The notes under the pieces: model-generated
Databases searched by the model: none
What the model saw: the letters and a program-made list of their open reading frames with translations, nothing else
Told to the model about the DNA's origin: nothing
NCBI RefSeq assembly: GCF_002549775.1
Contig: NZ_NMTR01000021.1
Location: 62,001 to 126,000, forward strand
Direction of reading: 5' to 3'
Length of the DNA: 64,000 bases
Origin: Faecalibacterium langellae
GTDB lineage: Bacteria; Bacillota; Clostridia; Oscillospirales; Ruminococcaceae
Shown here: positions 44,709-52,560 of the stretch, in pieces
Position numbering within the stretch: the stretch's first letter is position 1
How the letters are laid out: each line of letters opens with the position of its first letter
Program-made: the position numbers and the translations under genes

Positions 44709-45260
44709 TTACGGCAGCTCGACCTGGCCGATCTCCACTTCAGCGGGAGTTTCGCGGCCGAACATGTTGACCTTGAGCTTCACTTTGAAGTTCTCGGTAT
44801 CAATGGCCTCCACAAGGCCCATAAAGCCTTCCAGAGGACCGGCGGTGATCTGAACCGTGTCGCCGACGTTGAAGTCAACGGCCAGCGGTGCAGCCTTCTC
44901 CACGCCCATCTTCTCCACTTCTTCAGCAGAGAGGGGAACGGGCTTGGAAGCGGGGCCGACGAAGCCGGTGCAGCCGCGCGTGTTGCGCACCACATACCAG
45001 GTGTCGTCGTTCATCACCATCTTGACCAGAACGTAGCCGGGGAACAGCTTGTGTTCCACCATTTTCTGCTTGCCGTTCTTGTCGATCTCGGGAACCATCT
45101 CGACGGGAACCTTAACGTCGCAGATCAGGTCCTGCAGGTGGCGGTTCTCCACCATGGTCTGCAGGTCGTTCGCGACCTTGTTCTCGTAGCCGGAATAGGT
45201 ATGCACAACATACCAAAGAGCCTCAGTGGACTCATCCACCAGCTTGGTTGATTCTTCCAT
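44709..45260 (-). CDS. nusG: Transcription termination/antitermination factor NusG
   Basis: 183 residues. NusG binds RNA polymerase and couples it to Rho or the ribosome. The NGN domain has WYVVHTYSGYENKVANDLQ and the LFPGYVLVKM signature; the C-terminal KOW domain has FNVGDTVQITAGPLEGFMG. It lies between secE and rplK, the usual bacterial order. Confidence 0.97.
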   Translation of the reverse strand: MEESTKLVDESTEALWYVVHTYSGYENKVANDLQTMVENRHLQDLICDVKVPVEMVPEIDKNGKQKMVEHKLFPGYVLVKMVMNDDTWYVVRNTRGCTGFVGPASKPVPLSAEEVEKMGVEKAAPLAVDFNVGDTVQITAGPLEGFMGLVEAIDTENFKVKLKVNMFGRETPAEVEIGQVELP

Positions 45261-45290
45261 TTTGGTCTGCCCTCCGTTTCAAGATGATTC

Positions 45291-45542
45291 TCAGGCGCCG
45301 ATGATCAGGCCGAGGATGCCGCCGAAGACGGTGTCCAGCAGGATCATCACGACCGCTGCAAGTGCGACGGTCACGAGCACGACGACGGTGTTCTGCTTGG
45401 TGTCCTCTTTCGAGGGCCAGACCACCTTCTTCAGCTCGCTCTTGGTGTCGCGGAAGAACTTGGCGCATTTGCCGAAGAAGTTCTTCACAGCGGCCTTTGC
45501 TCTGGCCACAAAGCCCGGCTTTTTCTCGGTTTTGTCTGCCAT
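45291..45542 (-). CDS. secE: Preprotein translocase subunit SecE
   Basis: 83 residues. SecE clamps the SecY channel. It has an amphipathic stretch with FFRDTKSELKKVVWPSKEDT, the SecE signature, followed by one membrane helix (VVVLVTVALAAVVMILLDTVFGG in part). Its position between rpmG and nusG confirms the call. Confidence 0.96.
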   Translation of the reverse strand: MADKTEKKPGFVARAKAAVKNFFGKCAKFFRDTKSELKKVVWPSKEDTKQNTVVVLVTVALAAVVMILLDTVFGGILGLIIGA

Positions 45543-45558
45543 GATGCGTCCGCCTTTC

Positions 45559-45708
45559 TTACTTGGTTTCGCGATGAACGGTGTGCTTCTTGCAGAAACG
45601 GCAATACTTCTTCATCTCGAGACGATCGGGGTTGTTCTTCTTGTTCTTCGTGGTGTTGTAGTTGCGCTGCTTGCACTCGGTGCAGGCCAGAGTGATTTTA
45701 ACGGTCAT
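45559..45708 (-). CDS. rpmG: Ribosomal protein L33
   Basis: 49 residues, too short for many gene lists. Translating the minus strand from ATG 45708 gives [20 protein letters not shown] and ends [16 protein letters not shown]. The two CxxC pairs (CTEC, CRFC) mark the zinc-binding form of L33. It is the first gene of the rpmG-secE-nusG-rplKA operon, with a promoter at 45812-45840. Confidence 0.96.
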   Translation of the reverse strand: MTVKITLACTECKQRNYNTTKNKKNNPDRLEMKKYCRFCKKHTVHRETK

Positions 45709-45811
45709 TTGTTGACACCTCCATTATAACGGTTGTTTTGAACCTCCCTCGGGTTGCGGGTGGTACCTGTAAAACAGGCGCACTTAATAACCCCGCAAAA
45801 GAGGTGATATC

Positions 45812-45840
45812 ATTGTACCACGCACTTTTCCATCCGTCAA
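45812..45840 (-). promoter_or_regulatory. Promoter of the rpmG-secE-nusG-rplKA operon
   Basis: Minus strand: TTGACG (45840-45835), 17-nt spacer, TACAAT (45817-45812). The rest of the 311-bp divergent gap holds a small leader hairpin, CCTGT/ACAGG near 45767-45779, and the ddl promoter. Confidence 0.85.
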
Positions 45841-45917
45841 GCAGAAATTTGCGCTTTTTGGAAAGTTTTTTTGAAAAATATCACTTCTGTTCTGGCGGCT
45901 GCTTTTGCGCATTGCGC

Positions 45918-45946
45918 TTGCATCGTGCGCATAGATATTGTATAAT
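45918..45946 (+). promoter_or_regulatory. Promoter of the ddl-murI operon
   Basis: TTGCAT (45918-45923), 17-nt spacer, consensus TATAAT (45941-45946). Confidence 0.8.
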
Positions 45947-46018
45947 AAGCCAGAACGGCATTTTTACCGGTTGAACCCGCCCCGCATCATGGGGCTTTAT
46001 AAATAGGAGAGAGTTATC

Positions 46019-47110
46019 ATGCAGTCTGAGAAAATGTGCGTTGCCCTGCTGTTCGGCGGTATGTCCAGTGAGCACGAAGTCAGCCGTGTTTCGGTGGGCA
46101 ATTTTGTCAACAACATTGATCGTGAAAAATATGAGGTGCTCACTGTGGGCATCACCAAAGAGGGCCGCTGGCTGTACACCGAGGCTACCGCAGCCCAGAT
46201 GGCCGACGGCAGCTGGGAAGAACTGGCCGGCAACATGCCCTGCGTCATCAGCCCGGACCGTGCCGACCACGGCATGATCCTGTTCACGCCGGAAGGTCAT
46301 GTGGAAAAGCTGCACATTGATGTGGTCATCCCGGTGCTGCACGGCCTGTGGGGCGAGGACGGCACCGTGCAGGGCCTGCTGGAGCTGGCCGGCATCCCTT
46401 ATGTGGGCTGCGGCGTGCTGGCAAGCGCGGTGTGCATGGATAAGGCGGTGGCCAACGCCCTGTTCGAGGCCAACGGCGTGCCCCACACCAAGTGGCTGGC
46501 TGCGAACCGCTGGGAGATCGAGTCCGATCTCGAAGGTGTGTGCGAGGGCGTGGAAAAGAAGCTGGGCTGGCCCGTGTTCGTCAAGCCTGCCAACGCCGGT
46601 TCCAGCGTGGGCATCTCCAAAGTCAACAGCCGCGACGAGCTGAAGAAGGCCATCGATCTGGCACTGGAGAACGACCGCAAGGTGGTGTTTGAAGCCTTTG
46701 TGGACGGCCAGGAAGTGGAGTGCGCCGTCATCGGCTCTGACCCCGCCGTGGCCACCCGCCCGGGCGAGATCCTGGCCGGTGCCGAGTTCTACACCTATGA
46801 CGACAAGTACAAGAACGGCGTCAGCCAGACCGTCATCCCGGCCCACCTGCCGGAAGCAAAGCTGGACGAGGTGAAGACCTACGCCGCCATGGCCTACACG
46901 GCCCTGAACTGCGAGGGCCTTGCCCGCTGCGATTTCTTTGTGGAAAAGGGCACCGGCCGTGTGCTCATCAACGAGATCAACACCTTCCCCGGTTTTACCG
47001 CCATCAGCATGTACCCCAAACTGATGGAGCACGAAGGTCTGCCGGTGCCCGCTCTGATCGACCGGCTGATCGAGCTGGCTCTGGAAAGGAAGGAAAAGCA
47101 GCATGGATAA
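46019..47110 (+). CDS. ddl: D-alanine--D-alanine ligase
   Basis: 363 residues. Ddl makes the D-Ala-D-Ala dipeptide of peptidoglycan in an ATP-grasp fold. Visible motifs are LLFGGMSSEHEVSRVS, VFVKPANAGSSVGISK (ATP loop), EFYTYDDKYKNGVSQ (omega loop with Tyr, as expected for D-Ala rather than D-lactate) and LINEINTFPGFT (metal ligands). AGGAGAGAG precedes ATG. Its end overlaps murI by eight bases. Confidence 0.95.
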   Translation: MQSEKMCVALLFGGMSSEHEVSRVSVGNFVNNIDREKYEVLTVGITKEGRWLYTEATAAQMADGSWEELAGNMPCVISPDRADHGMILFTPEGHVEKLHIDVVIPVLHGLWGEDGTVQGLLELAGIPYVGCGVLASAVCMDKAVANALFEANGVPHTKWLAANRWEIESDLEGVCEGVEKKLGWPVFVKPANAGSSVGISKVNSRDELKKAIDLALENDRKVVFEAFVDGQEVECAVIGSDPAVATRPGEILAGAEFYTYDDKYKNGVSQTVIPAHLPEAKLDEVKTYAAMAYTALNCEGLARCDFFVEKGTGRVLINEINTFPGFTAISMYPKLMEHEGLPVPALIDRLIELALERKEKQHG

Positions 47111-47930
47111 CCGCCCCATCGGCGTATTCGACAGCGGCCTTGGCGGCCTGACCGGCGTGCGCGAGCTGCGCAAGCGCCTGCCCCATGAGGAAATCATCTA
47201 TTTTGGCGATACCGGCCGCGTACCCTACGGCAGCCGCAGCCCGGAGACCATTCTGCAGTATGCCCGGCAGGACATTGCATTTCTGCTTTCGAAAAATGTA
47301 AAGTGCATCATGGCGGCCTGCGGCACGGTGTCCAGCACCTACCCGGCTGCCGAAGCGGCCCGGCTGCCGGTGCCGTACCTGGGCGTGGTGGATGCCGCCG
47401 CGCGGGAAGCGGCCTTTGCCACCCGCAACCGCCGCATCGGCGTCATCGGCACGGCGGCCACCATCCGCTCCCGCAGCTACGAAAAGCTGCTGCGTCAGCT
47501 GGTGCCCGGCGTGGAGATCACCGCCCGGGCCTGCCCGCTGTTCGTCCCGCTGGTGGAAGCCGGCTATGTGGATCACAGCGAGGAGACCAAACAGCAGGTG
47601 ACGAAGCTGGTCATTGCTCAGTACCTGACCGAGGTGCGCAACGCCGGGGTGGACACCCTGATTTTGGGCTGCACCCACTATCCGCTGCTCAAGACCATGA
47701 TCGGTGAATTCATGGGCCCGGCTGTCACGCTGGTGGACCCGGCCAAGACCGCCGCCCACCACCTGGAACGCACCCTCTCCGAGCGTGGCCTGCGCGCCGC
47801 ACAGGAGCAGGAGGGTCAGGCGCATTTCTACGTGAGCGATGTGCCGGACAGCTTTGTGCAGACGGCAGACCTGTTCCTGGGCGAGTACAAGGGCGGCCCG
47901 GTGGACCAGATCGCCATTGACAAATATTGA
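47103..47930 (+). CDS. murI: Glutamate racemase
   Basis: 275 residues. MurI makes D-glutamate for peptidoglycan without a cofactor, using two Cys residues. The first is in MAACGTVSS (most members have ACNTAS) and the second in ILGCTHYPLL; the N-terminal IGVFDSGLGGLT is the family signature. Overlap with ddl gives translational coupling of two wall-precursor enzymes. Confidence 0.95.
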   Translation: MDNRPIGVFDSGLGGLTGVRELRKRLPHEEIIYFGDTGRVPYGSRSPETILQYARQDIAFLLSKNVKCIMAACGTVSSTYPAAEAARLPVPYLGVVDAAAREAAFATRNRRIGVIGTAATIRSRSYEKLLRQLVPGVEITARACPLFVPLVEAGYVDHSEETKQQVTKLVIAQYLTEVRNAGVDTLILGCTHYPLLKTMIGEFMGPAVTLVDPAKTAAHHLERTLSERGLRAAQEQEGQAHFYVSDVPDSFVQTADLFLGEYKGGPVDQIAIDKY

Positions 47931-47944
47931 TAAGGAACGAAAAC

Positions 47945-48421
47945 GTGAGCAAACCGTTGAAGGAAGATTATATCATCCGCATCAAGAGCCGCATCGAGCA
48001 GCATGTGGAGGAGCCGGTGGAGACCGACGAAAAGGAAGAATTCGTCGAGCTGATGACCCGGGGCCAGTTTGTGCAGAAGGGCGACAGCTATTATATTACC
48101 TATAAAGAGACCGAGACCACCGGCTACGAGGGCTGCACCACCACCCTGAAAATTGCCGCCGACGGCAGCCGCGTGGCGATGCTGCGGTTTGGCAAAGGCG
48201 GCGGGGCAGGCACCCAGCTGATCATTGAAAAGGGCAAGCGCAACCTCTGCCATTACGAGACCGGCTACGGCTCCATGACGCTGGGTGTGACCGCCGACGA
48301 GATCGTCTGCGGGCTGACCGAAAAGGGCGGCACAGCGAAGTTTGGCTACCTGCTGGATGCCAACAGCGCCGACCTTGTGAGCCGCAACCGTCTTGAAGTG
48401 ACCGTGACCCACGTAAATTGA
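47945..48421 (+). CDS. DUF1934 (YwiB-like) beta-barrel protein
   Basis: 158 residues from GTG 47945 with AAGGA eight bases upstream. The sequence YYITYKETETTGYEG...TTLKIAADGSRVAMLRFG and GYGSMTLGVTADEI is the DUF1934 calycin-like beta-barrel pattern. Function is unknown; the gene is often found immediately before argS in Bacillota, as here. It may form an operon with murI and argS. Confidence 0.85.
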   Translation: MSKPLKEDYIIRIKSRIEQHVEEPVETDEKEEFVELMTRGQFVQKGDSYYITYKETETTGYEGCTTTLKIAADGSRVAMLRFGKGGGAGTQLIIEKGKRNLCHYETGYGSMTLGVTADEIVCGLTEKGGTAKFGYLLDANSADLVSRNRLEVTVTHVN

Positions 48422-48455
48422 GATATTCCCCCAGACTGTGAAAGGAATCCGACCA

Positions 48456-50270
48456 ATGACTGAATTTGAAAAGACCTATCAGAACTACAACCCCCGGCAG
48501 GCTGCACTGGACGAGGCACGCGCTCTGCTGACCGCTGCCGCCAAGGCCGCCATGGCCGACGGCACTCTGCCGGAAGCGGAGCTGCCCGCCTTTATCGTGG
48601 AGATCCCGGCCGATACCAAGAACGGCGACATCGCTTCCAACATCGCCATGGCCGGTGCCCGCACCTGGCGCAAGGCCCCGAAGATGATCGCCGACGCCCT
48701 GCTGGCTCACCTGCCCTCCATCGAGAACAGCGTGTTCGCTAAGGTGGAAGTGGCCGGCCCCGGCTTCATCAACCTGTTCCTGTCCCAGAGCTTCTGGGCT
48801 GGCGTGGTGCTGGGTGCCTGCGCCAACAAGGAGTATGGCCGCACCGACCACGGCAAGGGTGCAAAGTACAATGTGGAGTTCGTCTCTGCCAACCCCACCG
48901 GCCCCATGCACATGGGCAACGCCCGCGGCGGCGCACTGGGCGACTGCCTGGCCGCTGTGCTGGACTGGTCCGGCTACGATGTGACCCGCGAGTTCTATAT
49001 CAACGACGCCGGCAACCAGATCCAGAAGTTCGGTAAGAGCCTGGCCGTGCGCTACCTGCAGAAGTACTGCGGCGAAGAAGCCTATCCGCTGCCCGCCGAG
49101 TGCTATCAGGGCGGCGACATCAAGGTGCTGGCCGGTGAGTTCGCCGACCTCCACGGCGATGAGTACGTGGCCGCCTGCAAGGGCCTGAGCGAGGAAGCCC
49201 TGTTCGAGAGCGAAGCCTTTGCAGCCCTCAAGGATGCACTGGTGGCCTACGCTCTGCCCAAGAACATCGCCGCCCTCAAGCGGGACCTTGGCAAGTACCG
49301 CATCGACTACGATGTGTGGTTCCACGAGAGCACCCTGCACGAGTCCGGCGCAGTTCACGCCGTGGTGGATAAGCTGCTGGAGCTGGGCGCATGCTATAAG
49401 GCCGAGGACGGTGCCATCATGTACCGCAGTGCCCAGTATGCTGCGAAGTACGGCACCGTCAACAAGAAAAAGACCGAGGACGGCACCGAGGAGGAGGCCA
49501 AGGACGAGGTTCTGGTGCGCGCCAACGGCATCCCCACCTACTTTGCCGCTGATATCGCCTACCACTACAACAAGCTGGCCACCCGCGGCTTTGCCAAGGC
49601 CATTGACGTGTGGGGCGCAGACCACCATGGTCATGTGGCCCGCATGAAGGGTGCCATGGATGCCATCGGCCTGCACGGCGAGGATCTGGACGTGGTGCTG
49701 ATGCAGATGGTCAACCTGATGCGCGACGGTCAGCCTGTCCGCATGTCCAAGCGCACCGGCAATGCCATCACCCTGACCGACCTGCTGGAGGAAGTGCCCA
49801 TCGACAGCGCACGCTTCCTGTTCAACATGCACGACGCCGGCAGCGGCATCGACTTTGACCTGGACCAGGCCGTCAAGACCGACAACGATAACCCCGTGTA
49901 CTATGTGCAGTATGCACACGCCCGCATCTGCTCCATCCTGAAAAAGATGGAGAGCGAGGGCGTGCAGTTTGCCGGTGCCGAGAAGGTGAACGCCGCCCTG
50001 CTGACTGAGCCCAGCGAGATGGATCTGATCCGGATGCTGGCTGCTTTCCCGCAGGAGATCGTGATGGCCGCCGAGAAGTACGACCCCAGCCGCATCAACC
50101 GCTTCGTCATTGATCTGGCCAGTGCCTTCCATCGCTTCTATGGCAACTGCCGCATCCAGGGCGCAGACCCCGCTGTGCAGCAGGCCCGTCTGGCCCTGTG
50201 CATCGGCGTGAAGAATGTCATCTTCAACGTGCTGACCATGTTCAAGATCAACGTGCCCGAGAAGATGTAA
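48456..50270 (+). CDS. argS: Arginyl-tRNA synthetase
   Basis: 604 residues from ATG 48456 with AAAGGA upstream; an ATG six codons earlier is less likely. It charges tRNA-Arg. The N-terminal tRNA D-loop domain is followed by the class I HIGH variant in NPTGPMHMGNARGG, the PVRMSKRTGNAI loop in place of KMSKS, and the C-terminal DALR anticodon domain (NRFVIDLASAFHRFYGNC). No T-box precedes it. A terminator follows. Confidence 0.96.
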   Translation: MTEFEKTYQNYNPRQAALDEARALLTAAAKAAMADGTLPEAELPAFIVEIPADTKNGDIASNIAMAGARTWRKAPKMIADALLAHLPSIENSVFAKVEVAGPGFINLFLSQSFWAGVVLGACANKEYGRTDHGKGAKYNVEFVSANPTGPMHMGNARGGALGDCLAAVLDWSGYDVTREFYINDAGNQIQKFGKSLAVRYLQKYCGEEAYPLPAECYQGGDIKVLAGEFADLHGDEYVAACKGLSEEALFESEAFAALKDALVAYALPKNIAALKRDLGKYRIDYDVWFHESTLHESGAVHAVVDKLLELGACYKAEDGAIMYRSAQYAAKYGTVNKKKTEDGTEEEAKDEVLVRANGIPTYFAADIAYHYNKLATRGFAKAIDVWGADHHGHVARMKGAMDAIGLHGEDLDVVLMQMVNLMRDGQPVRMSKRTGNAITLTDLLEEVPIDSARFLFNMHDAGSGIDFDLDQAVKTDNDNPVYYVQYAHARICSILKKMESEGVQFAGAEKVNAALLTEPSEMDLIRMLAAFPQEIVMAAEKYDPSRINRFVIDLASAFHRFYGNCRIQGADPAVQQARLALCIGVKNVIFNVLTMFKINVPEKM

Positions 50271-50281
50271 CATAAAACCAC

Positions 50282-50321
50282 AGGGGCTGTTGCACAGCAT
50301 TTGGCGCAACAGCCCCTTTTT
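50282..50321 (+). terminator. Terminator of argS
   Basis: AGGGGCTGTTGC (50282-50293) pairs with GCAACAGCCCCT (50306-50317), followed by Ts. Confidence 0.92.
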
Positions 50322-50336
50322 ACGGTGTATGGCAGG

Positions 50337-50490
50337 AACTCCCCCAGTCGCCTGCGGCGACAGCCCCCTCGGAGATGGGGCCTTTGGCATAGCGGCAAAG
50401 TTTCCGATTCAAGCGAAAAGTTTCCGGTTTCGCCAGAGGCTCCCTCCCAGAGGGAGCTGGCAAAGCCGTCAGGCTTTGACTGAGGGAGTT
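50337..50490. repeat. Divergent copy of the CCCTCTCAG-type repeat
   Basis: AACTCCCCCAGTC (50337-50349) and GACTGAGGGAGTT (50478-50490) are inverted ends with one mismatch in 13. Inside are hairpins CGCCTGCGGCG, CCCCCTC...GGGGCC and GGCTCCCTC-CCAGA-GGGAGC. It lies between argS and dusB. Confidence 0.78.
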
Positions 50491-50506
50491 TCCCTCCCGT
50501 GAAAAG

Positions 50507-50542
50507 GCAATTCTGGAAAATCCGCAGATTTTCCAGAATTGC
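50507..50542. repeat. Perfect 16-bp-arm inverted repeat
   Basis: GCAATTCTGGAAAATC (50507-50522), loop CGCA, GATTTTCCAGAATTGC (50527-50542). Its TTCTG...CAGAA core resembles 41867-41898. Together with the repeat before it and the AT-rich 50543-50570, it occupies the 367-bp gap before dusB; I see no strong promoter. Confidence 0.82.
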
Positions 50543-50636
50543 GAAATTATAATAATTATTCCGCTGAATATGCCCAGAGTGAAACGGAGGGCATTATAAA
50601 TCGTCTATCCCCCCAAAACAGATACAAGGAGAACCC

Positions 50637-51656
50637 ATGGAACCTTTGAAAATTGGCAATATCGTTCTGCCGCACCGGGCGGTGTTCGGCCCCATGGCGG
50701 GCTTTACCGATGCTCCCTGCCGCCGCCTGATGGCCCAGCACGGGGCGGGCTTTACCGTCAGCGAAATGGTGTCCAGCCGGGCGCTGGTCTACGGCGACCA
50801 CAAGACGGTCAGCCTGCTCAAGGCGGAACCCAACGGGGCCCCCTACGGCGTACAAATTTTTGGCGAGGTGCCCGAGATCATGGGCGAAGCCACCGCTGCC
50901 ATCGAGCAGTATGACTTTGACTTTGTGGACATCAACATGGGCTGCCCGGCACCGAAGATCGTCTCCGGCGGCGCGGGCAGCAAGCTGATGCTGGACCCTG
51001 ACCGCTGCGGGCGGATCGTAGAGCAGGTGGTGGCCCACACAAAACGGCCTGTCACCGTGAAAATGCGCAAGGGCTGGGACGCCGACCACATCACTGCCGT
51101 GGAGTGCGCCAAAGCCTGCGAGCAGGCGGGCGCGGCGCTGATTGCGGTGCACGCCCGCACCCGGGAGCAGATGTACACCCCCGGCATCGACCCGGAGATC
51201 ATTGCCCGGGTGAAGGACGCCGTCAAGGTGCCGGTGCTGGGCAACGGCGATATCCATTCGGCCGAAGATGCCGTGCGGATGATGCAGGCCACCGGCTGCG
51301 ACGGCGTGATGATCGCCCGGGCAGCGCTGGGCGACCCGTGGCTCTTTGAGCGCGTGAATGCAGCCATCGAGGGTCTGCCCGCACCCAAGGAGCCGAACCT
51401 GCAGGCCCGCATGAACGCGCTGCGCTGTCAGGTGGAGGAAATGGTGGAGCAGAAGGGCGAGTTCGTGGCCATGCCCCAGGCCCGCGCCCAGACCATGCAC
51501 TATATGAAGGGCCTGAAGGGGGCGGCCAGCCTGCGGCGCTACTGCTGCACCCTGACCCATCTGGAAGACCTGGACGAGCTGATCGACGCGGTGTTTGAGG
51601 AGCAGCGCAAGGCCGGCCTTGACCCCGACGATGTGCGGGAAGTGCCGTTCCCGTAA
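50637..51656 (+). CDS. dusB: tRNA-dihydrouridine synthase
   Basis: 339 residues. Dus enzymes reduce specific uridines of tRNA with FMN and NADPH. MAGFTDAPCRRL opens the FMN barrel, NMGCPAPKIVSGGAGSKLM holds the catalytic Cys, and VKMRKGWD, AVHARTREQMY and GNGDIHS-type strands follow, ending GVMIARAALGDPWLF. The pattern fits DusB. AAGGAGAA precedes ATG. Confidence 0.93.
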   Translation: MEPLKIGNIVLPHRAVFGPMAGFTDAPCRRLMAQHGAGFTVSEMVSSRALVYGDHKTVSLLKAEPNGAPYGVQIFGEVPEIMGEATAAIEQYDFDFVDINMGCPAPKIVSGGAGSKLMLDPDRCGRIVEQVVAHTKRPVTVKMRKGWDADHITAVECAKACEQAGAALIAVHARTREQMYTPGIDPEIIARVKDAVKVPVLGNGDIHSAEDAVRMMQATGCDGVMIARAALGDPWLFERVNAAIEGLPAPKEPNLQARMNALRCQVEEMVEQKGEFVAMPQARAQTMHYMKGLKGAASLRRYCCTLTHLEDLDELIDAVFEEQRKAGLDPDDVREVPFP

Positions 51657-51680
51657 GAAATAAGTTTTGAGCCAGTGGGC

Positions 51681-51783
51681 CGGTAGTTTCTCTGAGGACC
51701 GTCCGCTGGGGTGGGACCCTGCCGCCGCAGGCGGTAGGGCGGGCGATGGAATGGCCCGTTTCGTGTCCGAGGAGGAACTACCG
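51681..51783. repeat. Inverted-repeat element between convergent genes
   Basis: CGGTAGTTTCTCTGAGGAC (51681-51699) and the complement of 51765-51783 match at 15 of 19 bases. Inside, CCCTGCCGCC-GCA-GGCGGTAGGG forms a strong hairpin. The right arm contains the stop codon of the HD gene. It is unlike the CCCTCTCAG family and may be a separate mini-element that also ends transcription. Confidence 0.65.
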
Positions 51784-52392
51784 ACACACTGACCCTACTG
51801 CAACGTCCTGCCGGGTCAGCTCATCCAGATTCTGGGTGTAGCAGGGCAGGCAGTGGGCCATGAACCAGTCGGCTTCCGGGCAGTGCATGGCTTCCAGCGC
51901 CGCTTTCTGCTGGGCAAAGGCCGCGTCGAACTCGTGGTTGCCGCTGCGCTGCTCCTCCATGCACTTGATGAGGGCGCTGAGCCGGTCGGCGGCTTTCAGC
52001 AGCCGCTTTTCTTCGGCGGTGAGCAGCTCGCCGGAGATGAAGGGAGAAATTTCTTCGCCCAGTTCTTCCGGCAAAAGGCCGGTCATGCTGCGCACGCTCT
52101 CGGCCTCCAGCGCCTTGTAGGCGTCCCGCAGGGCGTGGTTCGCATACTTGACGGGCGTGGGCATGTCGCCGGTGATGATCTCCGGTGCGTCGTGGTACAG
52201 CGCCGCCACTGCCACCGTTTTGGGGCGGCAGGGGGTGCCGGTGTACCGCCGTGCGATCAGGCACAGCATGTGTGCCAGCAGCGCGGTATCACAGGTGTGC
52301 TCACTGAGGGATTCGGCCCGGGTGGAGTGCATCAGGCTCCAGCGGGTGATGTACTTCATGCGGGCCAGCAGGGCGCTGAACGGATACAGCAT
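51778..52392 (-). CDS. HD-domain phosphohydrolase, YfbR-like
   Basis: 204 residues from ATG 52392 with AGGAGG nine bases upstream. HD residues are visible in LSEHTCDTALLAHML, ALYHDAPEIITGDMPTPVKY (the HD pair) and LKAADRLSALIKC. YfbR-type enzymes remove phosphate from deoxynucleoside 5'-monophosphates with a divalent metal. Its C-terminal codons run into the inverted-repeat element, so the tail (VAVGSVCR) may be altered compared with relatives. Confidence 0.82.
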   Translation of the reverse strand: MLYPFSALLARMKYITRWSLMHSTRAESLSEHTCDTALLAHMLCLIARRYTGTPCRPKTVAVAALYHDAPEIITGDMPTPVKYANHALRDAYKALEAESVRSMTGLLPEELGEEISPFISGELLTAEEKRLLKAADRLSALIKCMEEQRSGNHEFDAAFAQQKAALEAMHCPEADWFMAHCLPCYTQNLDELTRQDVAVGSVCR

Positions 52393-52499
52393 GGGCGGTC
52401 TCCTCCTTTGCAGATGCGGACTTTTCTTCACCATACCTGCCCGGCAGGGGCTTGTCAAGCCTTTGGTGAAGAAAAGTTCTTTTTTTAACCGCGTGCCCG

Positions 52500-52508
52500 T
52501 GCTATACT
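52500..52508 (+). promoter_or_regulatory. Extended -10 promoter of the yfhO-like gene
   Basis: TGC-TATACT at 52500-52508, with only a T-run at the -35 position. Confidence 0.5.
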
Positions 52509-52560
52509 ATACAGAAAGAACATCAACATTCTGCCCCAGCGGCAGAGAAAAGAGGAACCC

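Noticed and set aside
48222-50390. 722-codon minus-strand frame opposite argS
   Set aside because: Shadow of argS, with no ribosome site or domain.
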